In this document: one piece after another, positions 24,309 to 35,030 of the stretch
Position numbering within the stretch: the stretch's first letter is position 1
Layout: each line of letters starts with the position of its first letter
DNA from: an uncultured Lachnospiraceae bacterium
Lineage (GTDB): Bacteria > Bacillota > Clostridia > Lachnospirales > Anaerotignaceae
Direction: 5' to 3'
Length of the DNA: 52,141 nt
Assembly: GCA_944384295.1 (NCBI GenBank)
Contig: CALWSU010000013.1
Span: forward strand, 1-52,141
Notes under the pieces: generated by a model
Told to the model about the DNA's origin: nothing
The model's input: only the letters and a program-made list of their open reading frames with translations
Database searches by the model: none
Made by a program: the position numbers and the translations under genes

Positions 24309-27233
24309 ATGAAACTACGTAAAATTTTGAGCGGTGCAGTGGCGGTCACGCTTTCGGCAATGCTCACAGTGCCAGCGGTCGCTGCGCCATCTGATATTTA
24401 TGGACATTGGGCGCAGTCCACAATTGAAAAATGGCTCAATTGGGGCTATGTGACAGGATATCCAGATGGATTGTTTCACCCAAATGCACAGATTTCCCGT
24501 GCGGAATTTGTGACGTTAGCCAATTATGCAAAAAAATATACACAGACAACAAGTATTTACTTTGTAGATGTGCCATCGTCTTTTTGGGGATATTCTCAAA
24601 TCGCAAAAGGGGTGGCGGCAGGCTATGTATCTGGTGATACCAATAACAGATTCCGTCCAAATGACCCTGTGACGCGTCAAGAAGCGGCTGTGATGGTTGC
24701 CAATATGTGCAACTTAGGCGTCAATCCGGCAATGGCAAATGGTTATACAGATGCAGCACAAATGGCAAATTGGGCAAAAGGCTCCATTGGTGCAGCATTG
24801 TCTGCAAGGATTATGACGGGAAATGGTTTGGGGCAATTCCGTCCGACGGCTGCGCTTTCCCGTGCAGAAGCAGTATCGTTATTGGATCGTGTCATCAGCT
24901 ATAGTGGAAATAGTGGAAATTCGAGTTATGTGCCACCAACCACACAAACACCAACATATGATACAAACGGCAATGATGTCACATTGACCTCTACCAGTAT
25001 GAGCAATCGTACCGTACAAGGGGATTTGATCATTTCTTCTTCTTTGGATTCTAAATCCATATCTTTGGATAATGTAACAGTAAAAGGTACCTTGCGTGTA
25101 TTGGGCGGCGGTACCATTACAGCCGAAGATTGTGATATTGCAGATTTGTCTATGGAAAACAAAGGAAGTACATTCAAAGCCAAAGATTCTACAATTGAAA
25201 ATACAAAATTTGTAGAAAGCGGCAATTTAGAAGGCGACCATTTTGATACGGTTACAGTCGATGAAGAATTTTCTACAAGAATTGAAATCGACGCAGAAAT
25301 TGATAGCTTTGTGTTAGATGCAGAAACAGATATTAAATTGCTTTCTGATACAACGATTGATACTTTTGAAGCAACCAAAAATGCAGACCGTGCAAAAATT
25401 ACTTTCTCCAGTGCGGAAGTAGACGAAATGATACTGCGTGATAAAGTCACCATTTCCGGCAGCGGGAAAATCCGTTCTATGACCGTTTATGTCAGCGGTA
25501 TCGAAAGCAGTATCGAACCCAATAAGGTATATACAAAAAATGATGCGGATAAACCAGATATTGTGGAAGATAAAGGCACAGAAAATCTGACCGCAGACAG
25601 CAAAAAAACATATACTGGCAAATACAAAAATGTAACAGTTACAAAAAGCGGTGTAGAATTGAAAAATATGACCATTTCCGGCAGATTGACCATTGATTCC
25701 GATGTTGGAAATGGGGAAGTAACACTCAATAACGTGACTGTAAAAGGATATACCAATATCGAAGGTGGCGGCGATAGTTCTATTTACATCAACGATTGTA
25801 CATTTGAAGATGTGATTACAGTAGAAAAATCTTCTGGCGAAACACCTGCACTCAAATTCAATAGCAATACAGTGAAAAATATGAAGCAAAGTATTGTGAT
25901 AGAAGGCAATGGTGCAATTTTGGAATGCAGCAGCAATTCCTATGCATTGCCAAGCGTGGAGATTGCGACCAGCAAAGCAGTCGACATCAAAGTGCCAGTC
26001 AAAACATTGATTATCAAACAGAGCAACAATAATATTACATTGTATGAAAAAGTGGATACCTTAGATGCAAGACAGTCTACCAGCATCACAACCAAACAAA
26101 ATGGTTCCATTAGCAATACAACAGGTAGCGGCAGTGTCACAATCAATGGGAACACACAAAGTACGGTTACATTGAATAAATCGAATCTGACCTTGAATAT
26201 TGGACAGTCAGAACAGTTGATTGCAACCGTAAATCCTAGCAGTGCAAAAGTAACATGGAGCAGCAATTCTTCTACTGTAGCAACAGTAGACGCAAATGGT
26301 ACTGTGACAGGAAAAAGTCAGGGTACCGCGGTGATTACAGCAAGTACCACAGACGGCAACAAGGCAACATGTACTGTTACAGTAGGGAATGATACTGTGC
26401 CAGTAACAGGAATATATATTGATGGTCCAACCAGTGTAAGAGTAGAGGGCTCTATTCAATTAGCAGCATCTGTCGATCCGAATAATGCGACCAATCAACA
26501 GATTAGTTGGAGTTGCGATAAGGAAGAACTGGCAGACTTGAAGTCTATATCTGAGGATAAAAAACAAGTGGAATTAACAGGAAAAAAAGAAGGTACCGTA
26601 AAAGTCACTGCAACAATAAAAGGTGCGAGTGCAACGGGAGGCGATGTGAGAGCAACATATACTGTGACGGTTGAGAAAGCCTTAGTTTCGGTAACTGACA
26701 TTGAAATCGAAACGCCTACTGAACCGTTAGTAGTGGGTGCTGTTGTTCAATTAACGGCAAAAATTACTCCAGAAGGTGCTACCAATAAAGAAGTGGAATG
26801 GAGTATCACAGAAGGTAAAGAATTTGCAACGATCAATGAGAAAACAGGTGAATTGACTTGTAAACAAAAAGGTAAAATCACAGTAAGAGTAGCAGTGGAT
26901 AGTACATCAACAACCAAAGGCTTTACCATTTCTCCCCAAGATACGGTAACATCTGTGCAGATCACTACACCAGCAGAGGATTCCAAAACAATCGCTGTAG
27001 GCGATGAATTAACATTCACAGCAACTGTAACACCAACAAACTTGAAAGATCAGATTCAATGGGAGTGTGAAGGCACCGAAGGAGCGGCAGCTTTTAAAGA
27101 TGGTAAATCTAAAGGCGAAACAGTTACTTTACAGACAAGCAAAGCAGGCACTGTGACAGTAACAGCATCCGTAGATGGTAAGACAAGTGCTCCAGTTACA
27201 ATCACCATAACAGAAAGTACATCATCACCCTGA
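24309..27233 (+). CDS. S-layer-homology surface protein with beta-helix and Ig-like (Big_2) domains
   Basis: 974 residues. A Sec signal peptide (about 1-26, cut near AVAA) is followed by three SLH domains (about 28-72, 83-133, 145-195; SRAEF, TRQEA and SRAEA motifs), which bind secondary wall polymers. Residues about 215-640 are a long repeat of short beta strands (VTVKGTLRVLGGGTI, LNNVTVKGYTNIEGGGD) like a parallel beta-helix. Four Ig-like domains of the Big_2 kind end the protein (from about 645, 700, 800 and 885; first one with the ATVNPSSAKVTWSSNSSTVATVD core). ATG 24309 has AAGGAGGGG upstream; a longer frame from 24276 lacks a ribosome site. Probably an exported, wall-bound adhesin or S-layer-type protein. 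Confidence 0.93.
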   Translation: MKLRKILSGAVAVTLSAMLTVPAVAAPSDIYGHWAQSTIEKWLNWGYVTGYPDGLFHPNAQISRAEFVTLANYAKKYTQTTSIYFVDVPSSFWGYSQIAKGVAAGYVSGDTNNRFRPNDPVTRQEAAVMVANMCNLGVNPAMANGYTDAAQMANWAKGSIGAALSARIMTGNGLGQFRPTAALSRAEAVSLLDRVISYSGNSGNSSYVPPTTQTPTYDTNGNDVTLTSTSMSNRTVQGDLIISSSLDSKSISLDNVTVKGTLRVLGGGTITAEDCDIADLSMENKGSTFKAKDSTIENTKFVESGNLEGDHFDTVTVDEEFSTRIEIDAEIDSFVLDAETDIKLLSDTTIDTFEATKNADRAKITFSSAEVDEMILRDKVTISGSGKIRSMTVYVSGIESSIEPNKVYTKNDADKPDIVEDKGTENLTADSKKTYTGKYKNVTVTKSGVELKNMTISGRLTIDSDVGNGEVTLNNVTVKGYTNIEGGGDSSIYINDCTFEDVITVEKSSGETPALKFNSNTVKNMKQSIVIEGNGAILECSSNSYALPSVEIATSKAVDIKVPVKTLIIKQSNNNITLYEKVDTLDARQSTSITTKQNGSISNTTGSGSVTINGNTQSTVTLNKSNLTLNIGQSEQLIATVNPSSAKVTWSSNSSTVATVDANGTVTGKSQGTAVITASTTDGNKATCTVTVGNDTVPVTGIYIDGPTSVRVEGSIQLAASVDPNNATNQQISWSCDKEELADLKSISEDKKQVELTGKKEGTVKVTATIKGASATGGDVRATYTVTVEKALVSVTDIEIETPTEPLVVGAVVQLTAKITPEGATNKEVEWSITEGKEFATINEKTGELTCKQKGKITVRVAVDSTSTTKGFTISPQDTVTSVQITTPAEDSKTIAVGDELTFTATVTPTNLKDQIQWECEGTEGAAAFKDGKSKGETVTLQTSKAGTVTVTASVDGKTSAPVTITITESTSSP

Positions 27234-27326
27234 TCAACATAAATAGAAATATCATTTTATGACTGCTTATGACTGCGATTGACATAAATTGAATAAAAAA
27301 GATTGTATAAATTTTATATTGATTAT

Positions 27327-27366
27327 GGCAGAATGTCTAATGGAAATAGACATTCTGCCGTTTTTT
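27327..27366 (+). terminator. rho-independent terminator of the SLH gene
   Basis: A perfect 13-bp stem (27327-27339 with 27347-27359) is followed by T6. Confidence 0.92.
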
Positions 27367-27462
27367 CGTGCGATATTTTTATTGAAATTTGTGTGTTTCA
27401 CCTTTTGTGAGACGAAATCTTTTGAAAAATAATAAAAAAATTGTAAAATTATGTTATTTTTC

Positions 27463-27490
27463 TTGCATTATTTGATACATACTGTATAAT
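27463..27490 (+). promoter_or_regulatory. sigma-A promoter of the chemoreceptor gene
   Basis: TTGCAT (27463-27468), 16-bp spacer, TATAAT (27485-27490). It gives a leader of about 315 nt before the chemoreceptor, containing a bilQ-type palindrome and a possible 26-codon ORF, but no riboswitch I can name. Confidence 0.7.
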
Positions 27491-27500
27491 AGAACTAAGA

Positions 27501-27519
27501 TTACTGACAGAATCAGTAA
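27501..27519 (+). promoter_or_regulatory. CTGA-N5-TCAG palindrome like those of bilQ
   Basis: TTACTGA-CAGAA-TCAGTAA is a perfect 7-bp inverted repeat just after the -10 box. Its core ACTGACArAATCAGT-like sequence matches the palindromes at 2882-2896 and 2944-2957, so the same regulator may bind all three sites. Confidence 0.55.
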
Positions 27520-27693
27520 AATAAATCTGACTTACTTCAATTAATATGATGCTATTTGTAATTTCTACATAACAAAATGTACATGCAGAAGTTTACAGGA
27601 TAACATGTATTTACGTATTTCTTTTGCCGATTCTGCTACGATTCAGTATATCTGCCAGTAAAAAATGATTGGGCAAGAAAAATAAGGGGGTGA

Positions 27694-27774
27694 TGTTTGA
27701 CAAGCGAAAGTGTTTATTTTTTTTCCCCTAGATATGACGAAGTCAGTGAAATGGGGGTGCAATTGCATGTATGA
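27694..27774 (+). CDS. possible 26-residue leader ORF
   Basis: ATG at 27694 follows AAGGGGGTG by 1-2 nt and opens 26 codons to TGA at 27772. The peptide begins MFDKRKCLFFSPRYDEV. The strong ribosome-like site suggests translation, but the spacing is short and no homologue is known to me. It could be a leader peptide for the chemoreceptor. Confidence 0.25.
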   Translation, partial: CLTSESVYFFSPRYDEVSEMGVQLHV

Positions 27775-27812
27775 AACAAAAGGAAAAATAGGGTAATGCG
27801 GGGGAATCTTTT

Positions 27813-29504
27813 TTGAAGAATTTATGTATTAGGAAGAAGTTTATACTGGTTTTTGGGATTATGTTAATCATCTTTTTTCTGACCAATATTTTTGGCGTGG
27901 CAACATTACGTTTTGTTACAAAACGCTATGAAGCATTTTATGCAACAAGTCATCAGGAAGTTGTACATGCATATGAAATGCGTTTGAATATGCAGCTCGC
28001 CATTCGCAGTACATTGCTGGCAAGTATTTCAAAAGAGAATGAGGAGATCGAATCCTATATTACAAAAGCAGATGATTATATTGCACTGGTGAAAGAAAAT
28101 TTGGATTGGTTTGAAACAAATAGTAGCGCAGATTTGACCGCGATTCATGAATTTAGTGCAGTCATGGGGGACACGGCACAAATTCGACAACAAATCGCTG
28201 ATGAATGCAGAAAAAATACAGACGAGGGCAGAGAAAAAGCACAAAAGCTTTTGATGGAAGAATATATCCCACCTACCACAGAGGCAGGACTTTCCTTAAA
28301 AGAATTTGCGGAGCAGATTGAACAAGATGGTAACACAAGTTATATGCGTTCTGCACAAGCAACCACCATTTCAACGGTGACTGTAATGCTGATGCTTCTG
28401 CTTGCATTTATCATTAGTATTTTCTTGGCGTTCCGTTTGTCATTGATCATACGTAGACCACTGAAAGTCATTGGGGACGCGGTGACACAGTTACAAAAAG
28501 GTGATTTCAATATTTCAATACCTTATCAGTCACGCGACGAATTGGGGATTTTGGCGCATCAAGTGCAAGTTATGTGTGATTCATTGAAAAGTATTGCAGA
28601 AGATGAAGAAAGAATTTTGACTGCATTTGCAAATGGCGATTTTGACCAACATACAGAATTGGAGGATTTGTATGTCGGGGATTTCTCAAAAATGATGTAT
28701 TCTATGCGTCAAACTTCTATACTGTTAAGTGAAACGCTGCACGAAATCAATATATCTGCGGATCAGGTATCTTTGGGGGCAGGTCAGATTTCAGACGGCG
28801 CACAGACATTGGCGCAAGGCACAACAGAACAAGCTTCTTCCATACAAGAATTGGCAGCATCTATCCATGAAATTTCCAAGCAAATTGACGAAAGCACAGA
28901 AAGTATTTTGGAAGCAAATGAAGATGTAGATGGTGTCAGCCAAGAAGTACAGGTAGGCAATGAAAAGATGCAGCAAATGTTGCTTGCAATGGACGATATC
29001 AACAAAAACTCAATGGAGATTGAAAAGATCATAAAAAATATAGAAGACATTGCATTCCAGACCAATATATTGGCACTCAATGCAGCCGTAGAAGCTGCGC
29101 GCGCTGGTACGGCTGGGAAAGGCTTTGCAGTGGTTGCAGACGAAGTTCGTGCATTGGCTGGTAAAACAGCGGAGGCATCTCAGTATACAGCTGAATTGAT
29201 CGGAAAAGCGTTGGCAGGAGCACAAAACGGCAAACAGATTGCAGATGACACAGCTACATCTTTTGAAAAAGTATATCAAGGTGTGCATTCTGTAGCGGAA
29301 AAAACACAGCGTATTGCAGAGATTTCAAAACAACAGGACGAAGCAACCAAACAGATTTTGATTGGCATTGATCAAATTTCTAGCGTTGTACAGACCAACT
29401 CTGCTACAGCAGAACAAAGTGCAGCAGCAAGCCAAGAACTGTCTGGGCAGGCAGCAATTCTCAAACAGCAAATTGGTAAATTTAAACTGCGTAAAGATGC
29501 ATAA
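27813..29504 (+). CDS. methyl-accepting chemotaxis protein
   Basis: 563 residues: membrane segment 1 at about 9-29, an extracytoplasmic four-helix-bundle sensor (about 30-185), membrane segment 2 near 187-207, HAMP (about 208-260), then the signalling domain with the conserved hairpin tip [38 protein letters not shown] near 415-451. It would pass a ligand signal to CheA/CheW; no che or flagellar genes are in the window. The start is TTG, 9 nt after GGGGGAA. It is monocistronic, with a terminator at 29528 and a promoter region carrying a bilQ-type palindrome. Confidence 0.95.
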   Translation: MKNLCIRKKFILVFGIMLIIFFLTNIFGVATLRFVTKRYEAFYATSHQEVVHAYEMRLNMQLAIRSTLLASISKENEEIESYITKADDYIALVKENLDWFETNSSADLTAIHEFSAVMGDTAQIRQQIADECRKNTDEGREKAQKLLMEEYIPPTTEAGLSLKEFAEQIEQDGNTSYMRSAQATTISTVTVMLMLLLAFIISIFLAFRLSLIIRRPLKVIGDAVTQLQKGDFNISIPYQSRDELGILAHQVQVMCDSLKSIAEDEERILTAFANGDFDQHTELEDLYVGDFSKMMYSMRQTSILLSETLHEINISADQVSLGAGQISDGAQTLAQGTTEQASSIQELAASIHEISKQIDESTESILEANEDVDGVSQEVQVGNEKMQQMLLAMDDINKNSMEIEKIIKNIEDIAFQTNILALNAAVEAARAGTAGKGFAVVADEVRALAGKTAEASQYTAELIGKALAGAQNGKQIADDTATSFEKVYQGVHSVAEKTQRIAEISKQQDEATKQILIGIDQISSVVQTNSATAEQSAAASQELSGQAAILKQQIGKFKLRKDA

Positions 29505-29527
29505 AAGATGTATAATAAATGGAAATG

Positions 29528-29572
29528 CAGAAAAGCAAAGGTTTTCTTGAAAAAACCTTTGCTTTTCTGTGT
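29528..29572 (+). terminator. rho-independent terminator
   Basis: An 18-bp stem, CAGAAAAGCAAAGGTTTT (29528-29545) with its complement through 29569, followed by a T-rich tract. Confidence 0.88.
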
Positions 29573-29616
29573 TTTGTAGGATTTACATAGATTTCATAAA
29601 GATTTTATGCGAAACA

Positions 29617-29646
29617 TTGCAAGAAGCCTGTTTTTTGTGGTATAGT
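29617..29646 (+). promoter_or_regulatory. sigma-A promoter of glgP
   Basis: TTGCAA (29617-29622), 18-bp spacer, TATAGT (29641-29646). The leader also has a small hairpin GGCGT-ACGCC (29714-29731) near the ribosome site. Confidence 0.7.
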
Positions 29647-29754
29647 GAAACATAAGGCTGTCAGCTTTGCTTTGGAATGCCGAACCAGAACAAAGACCAG
29701 CATAGAAAAATAAAGGCGTCAAAAGAAACGCCAAGTATGTATTGGGGGTTTTTT

Positions 29755-32205
29755 ATGAATCAATTATTAGAAAAAGAAACATTAAAAAAGATGATTCGCG
29801 AGAACGTCAAAACGCTGTATCGTAAAACGTTGGAATCCGCGAGCGCAGAGGAATTGTATCAAGCGGTCGTATTTGCCATTCGTGATGTGATTACAGATAA
29901 ATGGATTCAAACACATGAAGAATACCATAAACAAGATGTCAAAGTGGTATACTATCTGTCTATGGAATTTTTGATGGGTCGTTTTTTCGGCAACAGCCTA
30001 ATCAATTTGGGTATGTATGAAGAAGTAGCAGAAGTCTTACAGGAATTGGGTGTAGATTATAATATGGTAGAAGATGCAGAACCCGATCCGGGCTTGGGTA
30101 ACGGCGGTCTGGGGCGTCTGGCTGCTTGTTTCTTAGATTCCTTGTCTACTTTGCAATTGCCTGCATATGGCTGTGGGATTCGCTATCATTATGGTATTTT
30201 TGAACAGAAAATTGAAAACGGCTATCAGGTGGAAGCACCAGATAACTGGTTGGAAAATGGTGATCCTTGGGGTATCAAACGTAATGAATATGCGGTAGAA
30301 GTCAAATTCGGCGGCAATGTACGCGCGGTACCAAAGGAAAATGGCGAATATCGTTTTATACAGGAAAATTATCAGTCTGTCATTGCGGTGCCTTATGACT
30401 ATCCTGTCATCGGGTATGGCAATAATACAGTCAATACACTGCGTTTGTGGGAAGCAAGAGCAAAAACAAAACTGGATTTGAAATTCTTCAACGAAGGCAA
30501 TTATCAAAAAGCTTCTGAACAAGAACTTTTGGCGAGTACTTTGACAGACGTACTGTATCCCGCAGATGAACATATGCAGGGCAAAGAATTGCGTCTGCGT
30601 CAACAATATTTCTTTATCTCCGCAACAGTGCAGCGTGTGATTGAACGTTTCAAAGAAAAACATACAGATTTCCATTTGCTGCCAGAAAAAGTGGCGTTCC
30701 AGCTCAATGATACCCACCCTTCTGTTGCAGTAGCAGAATTGATGCGTGTCTTGGTAGATGAAAATGATGTACCTTGGGAAGATGCTTGGGAAATCACACA
30801 AAAAGTATGCGCTTATACAAACCATACCATTATGTCAGAAGCCTTGGAAAAATGGCCTATGGAATTGTTCAGCCGTTTGTTGCCTCGTATTTATCAGATT
30901 GTGGAAGAAATCAACCGCCGTTATTGCTTGACATTGATTGAGAAATATGGACAAAATCCTGATAAATTGCGCAATATGGCAATTATTGCGGACGGTCAGA
31001 TTCGTATGGCTTATTTGGCAATCGTAGGCAGCCATTCTGTCAATGGTGTTGCGGCATTGCATACAGAAATTTTAAAACATCAAGAATTAAAGGATTTTTA
31101 TGACCTTTATCCAGAAAGATTCAATAATAAAACAAATGGTATCACACAAAGAAGATGGCTACTGCATGCCAATCGCGAATTATCTGCATTGGTACGGGAA
31201 ACCATTGGAGATGGCTGGATCACTGATTTGAGTGAACTGGAAAAATTATTGCCTTATGCAGAAGATGATATTTTCCGTCGTCGTTTTATGGAAATCAAGA
31301 GAGCCAATAAAGCAGCTTTGGCGGCATATATCAAAGAAACAAAAAATATTGATATCAATCCAGATTCCATTTTTGATATACAGGTAAAACGTTTGCACGA
31401 ATACAAACGTCAATTGCTCAATATTTTGCATATTATCGGGCTGTACAATCGTCTGAAAATGAATCCGGGTATGGATATGATACCTAGAACCTTTATTTTT
31501 GGCGCAAAAGCGGCAGCCGGATACCGTCGTGCAAAATTGATTATCAAATTAATCAATTCTGTGGCAGATGTAATCAATAATGACACCACCATTGGCGGTA
31601 AAATCAAAGTGGTATTTATGGAAAACTATCGTGTATCTTTGGCAGAACGCTTGATTCCTGCGGCAGATGTCAGCGAACAGATTTCCACAGCCGGAAAAGA
31701 AGCGTCTGGTACAGGGAATATGAAATTTATGCTCAATGGTGCATTGACCATTGGTACTATGGACGGCGCCAATGTGGAAATTTATGAAGAAGTTGGCAAA
31801 GATAATATCTTTATATTTGGTATGTCCGCTGAAGAAGTACAACAAAAATATCAAAATCACTATGACCCTTGGACAGTATATAATATGAACCAAGAAGTCA
31901 GAATGGCATTGACGAGCCTGATTGATGGTACATTTGATAAAGATACAGAAATGTTCCGCGAATTGTATGATGCCCTGCTCAATGGCTATGGCGGCAGAGC
32001 AGACGAATATTTTGTATTGGAAGATTATGCGGATTATGCAAGAGCGCATGATGATATTGATGCAGCATATCGCGACCAAACAAAATGGGCAAAAATGGCA
32101 ATTCATAATGTGGCAAAGAGTGGTAAATTCTCCAGCGACAGAACCATACAGCAGTATGCGGATGAGATTTGGCAGCTCAAACCGGTACAAATTCCAGAAG
32201 CTTAA
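29755..32205 (+). CDS. glgP: glycogen/maltodextrin phosphorylase
   Basis: 816 residues, the usual length for the GT35 family. N-terminal YYLSMEFLMGR (about 64-74), DPGLGNGGLGRLAACFLDS near 107-125, and the PLP site EASGTGNMKFMLNGALTIGTMDGANVE with the Schiff-base lysine at 657 are all present. It releases glucose-1-phosphate from alpha-1,4-glucan ends in the cytoplasm. The start ATG 29755 follows GGGGGT; the open frame reaches back to 29677, beyond a plausible site, and is not used. It is alone, with its own promoter and terminator and no other glycogen genes. Confidence 0.97.
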   Translation: MNQLLEKETLKKMIRENVKTLYRKTLESASAEELYQAVVFAIRDVITDKWIQTHEEYHKQDVKVVYYLSMEFLMGRFFGNSLINLGMYEEVAEVLQELGVDYNMVEDAEPDPGLGNGGLGRLAACFLDSLSTLQLPAYGCGIRYHYGIFEQKIENGYQVEAPDNWLENGDPWGIKRNEYAVEVKFGGNVRAVPKENGEYRFIQENYQSVIAVPYDYPVIGYGNNTVNTLRLWEARAKTKLDLKFFNEGNYQKASEQELLASTLTDVLYPADEHMQGKELRLRQQYFFISATVQRVIERFKEKHTDFHLLPEKVAFQLNDTHPSVAVAELMRVLVDENDVPWEDAWEITQKVCAYTNHTIMSEALEKWPMELFSRLLPRIYQIVEEINRRYCLTLIEKYGQNPDKLRNMAIIADGQIRMAYLAIVGSHSVNGVAALHTEILKHQELKDFYDLYPERFNNKTNGITQRRWLLHANRELSALVRETIGDGWITDLSELEKLLPYAEDDIFRRRFMEIKRANKAALAAYIKETKNIDINPDSIFDIQVKRLHEYKRQLLNILHIIGLYNRLKMNPGMDMIPRTFIFGAKAAAGYRRAKLIIKLINSVADVINNDTTIGGKIKVVFMENYRVSLAERLIPAADVSEQISTAGKEASGTGNMKFMLNGALTIGTMDGANVEIYEEVGKDNIFIFGMSAEEVQQKYQNHYDPWTVYNMNQEVRMALTSLIDGTFDKDTEMFRELYDALLNGYGGRADEYFVLEDYADYARAHDDIDAAYRDQTKWAKMAIHNVAKSGKFSSDRTIQQYADEIWQLKPVQIPEA

Positions 32206-32251
32206 AAAATCTAAAATTTTTATGATTTAGAATTTAGATAGCATTTTTTTG

Positions 32252-32280
32252 AGGCTGTCGACTTTGTCGGCAGCCTTTTA
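32252..32280 (+). terminator. terminator of glgP
   Basis: AGGCTGTCGAC (32252-32262) pairs with GTCGGCAGCCT (32266-32276), then TTTT. The GTCGAC-TTT core resembles the second hairpin of the paired-hairpin repeat. Confidence 0.85.
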
Positions 32281-32364
32281 TGATAGACAATCGACAACAA
32301 ACAGTATCAATAAACATCAATCAATAACAATTAATAACAATCAATATCAAAAAAGGAGGTAGCT

Positions 32365-35015
32365 ATGTCTGATTTTGAGCAATCTTTGCGGCAGGCAGCC
32401 GCTGCCACACAAGAACAAATTTATGAAATATACCATACTTCTGCCCAAGGTTTGACAGATGCGCAAGCACAAAAACAGAAAAAATACGGCAAAAATAAAA
32501 TACCACATCAGCAAACACATACCATATGGCAAAGTTTGTATTATGCCTTTGTCAATCCTTTTAGTGTGGTATTGTTCGTTTTGACATTGCTTTCCTTTGT
32601 AACCGATATTTGGTTTTCTTCTAATGATAGTCGTACTTCTTTGACTGTCTGGCTGATGGTATGTATGCTTTTGTTCAGTGGTGTGGTGCGTTTTTTGCAG
32701 GAACAAAAAGCGGCACGCGCAGCGAAAAAACTCTTAGAACCAATCCGTACACATGTTATGGTATGTCGTAATGGCGTTTGGCAACAAATGGGACAAGAGG
32801 AACTTGTGGTAGGGGATTTGGTTCGTTTGACAGCAGGGGAACATGTACCCGCCGATATACGCTTGCTGGCAACAAAGGATTGCTTTGTGTCACAAGCTGT
32901 TTTGACAGGAGAAAGCGCAATTATTGAAAAGAATGTAAAACAAAAACCACCCATAGACAGTATGCCGTATTGGGCATGGACTACTTTGGCGTTTGCTGGT
33001 ACCACGATGATTAGTGGCAGTGCACAAGGCATTGTGGTAGCGGTTGGTACGCATACCATTTATGGCGCGCAGATGCGGCGCATTGGCGGACGAAAACAAG
33101 GTTTTACAAAAGGCGCAAATGATATTGCATGGGTATTGATTCGATTTATGGCGGTTTTGGTGCCGATTGTCTTTTTGGTTTCTGGCGTGATGCAAGAAAA
33201 TTGGATGACTGCTTTTTTATTTGCGTTATCGGTTTCTGTCGGACTGATACCAGAATTATTGCCTATGGTCATCAATGCCTGTTTGGCAAAAGGCAGTGCA
33301 GAGATGGGCAAAAAGAAAACCATTGTACGCCATATCAATGCAATGCAGAGTTTTGGCAGTATGGACGTACTATGTATGGATAAAACAGGAACTTTGACCA
33401 ATGACGCCATATTGTTGGAATATTATTTAGATATATTGGGCAATGAAAGTCAAACGGTTTTGGATATGGCTTATTTGAATAGCTTTTATCATAGTGGTAC
33501 GACAAATCATTTAGACCAAGCAGTATTGCGTTATGCGGATTATCCAGGAAAAGAAGCATATTTCCATGAACTGCCAAACAAATATCAAAAATTAGACGAA
33601 ATCCCATTTGATTATTCTCGTAAAATGGTGAGTATTTTGGTCAAAGGTACAGAAGAATCCAAGGTCAATATGATATTGGTCAAAGGCGAGGTCAAAAGTG
33701 TGTTTGCACGATGTACACAGGTGCAATATGGTACAGAATGTGTACCAATCACACAGGAGGAAACCGAAGGCGTACATGCTATCATTGACGAAATGTTAGA
33801 AGATGGTATGAAGGTATTGGCGGTTGCAAAAAAAGATATGCCAGAAGATTCCCTTTTGTCTTTGGCGGAAGAACAGGATTTGACATTGTTGGGATACTTG
33901 GTATTTTTTGATGCGCCCAAACAATCCGCCACACAAGCTATGGTAAAATTGCGTGCGTTGGCAGTCCATACAAAAGTTTTAACAGGTGACCAGCAAAGTG
34001 TCACACAGTCGGTTTGCCGTCGTTTGGGTATGGACGCAAATTCCATTTTAACGGGACAAGAATTGGAACGTATGCCGGAAGATGTTTTATTGCCTGCGGT
34101 AGAGCATACCCAGATTTTTGCAGAATTGACGCCAGCACATAAAGCACTTGTGATTGATGTTTTGCGGCAAAACGGGCATACAGTGGGATTTTTGGGCGAT
34201 GGCATCAATGATTTGGCGGCAATGTATGCCGCAGATATTGCCATTGGTGTGGATACAGCAGCACCAGCGGTCAAAGAGGCGGCTGATGTTATTTTGCAAC
34301 AAAAGGAACTGCATATTTTAGAAGCTGCCGTTTTAGAAGGGCGCAAAACATTTGCCAATATGACAAAATATATCAAAATTACAGCATCGTCTAATTTTGG
34401 CAATATACTTTCTGTATTGTTGGCTGGTGTGTTTTTGCCGTTTTTGCCTATGACAGCAATACAATTGCTTTTGCTGAATTTGTTATATGATATATTATGT
34501 TTGACTTTGCCTTGGGACCGGGTCGATGCACAAATTTATGAAAGAGCGCAGGAATGGTCAGGACAAGGGTTATCCCGTTTTATGTTTTTTTTGGACCAAT
34601 CAGTTCTATTTTTGATGGCATCACATTTGCTTTTTTATATTTTTTGGTATGTCCGACGTTATGTGGTGGTGCATATGATACACTTTCTGTTTCTATGCAG
34701 CAGCAGTTTATACAATATTTCCATACAGGCTGGTTTTTGGAATCACTTTGGACGCAAGTTATGATTTTGCATACATTGCGTACACAGCAAATCCCGTTTT
34801 TACAAAGCCGTCCAGCGCCTATGGTATTGCTTTTGACGGTTTGCGGCGTGGCTTTCTTGAGTTTGGCGGCGTTCTCACCGATTGCGCCATATTTGGGTTT
34901 ATCCCGTTTGCCATTGGGATATTTTGGATTTATATGGTTGATGGTGCTATGCTATGGTTTGGCGGCGACATGGGCAAAACAACGATATTTGCGGAAATTT
35001 CACCGTTTGCTGTAA
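32365..35015 (+). pseudogene. mgtA: MgtA-type P-type ATPase, split by a one-base frameshift at a T8 run
   Basis: The first frame (32365-34764) encodes the N-terminal membrane pairs, actuator loop VLTGESA, phosphorylation motif DKTGTLTN (D339) and hinge GDGINDL. Near 34585-34592 a run of eight T breaks it: the upstream frame reads RFMFFLDQS, whereas the +2 frame (34554-35015) reads FFGPISSIFDG and carries on through CGGAYDTL, HTGWFLESLWTQ and IPFLQSR, the exact C-terminal region of MgtA/MgtB Mg2+-ATPases. One extra T would restore one 883-residue protein of normal length. So this is a recent mutation, an assembly error, a phase-variable tract or a site of slippage. Strong AAAAAAGGAGG precedes the start. 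The substrate is inferred from family (Mg2+). Confidence 0.9.
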
Positions 35016-35030
35016 AAGGGGGGATATGTG

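Noticed and set aside
25314..25889. Long antisense frames within the SLH gene
   Set aside because: They follow from codon bias of the repeated sense strand; no ribosome sites or recognisable proteins.
27540..27812. Riboswitch (for example cyclic-di-GMP) before the chemoreceptor
   Set aside because: The core elements of known cyclic-di-GMP aptamers could not be found in this leader.
29677..29754. 26-codon N-terminal extension of glgP
   Set aside because: Family proteins start at the 29755 ATG, which has GGGGGT before it; the extension is leader sequence with a hairpin.
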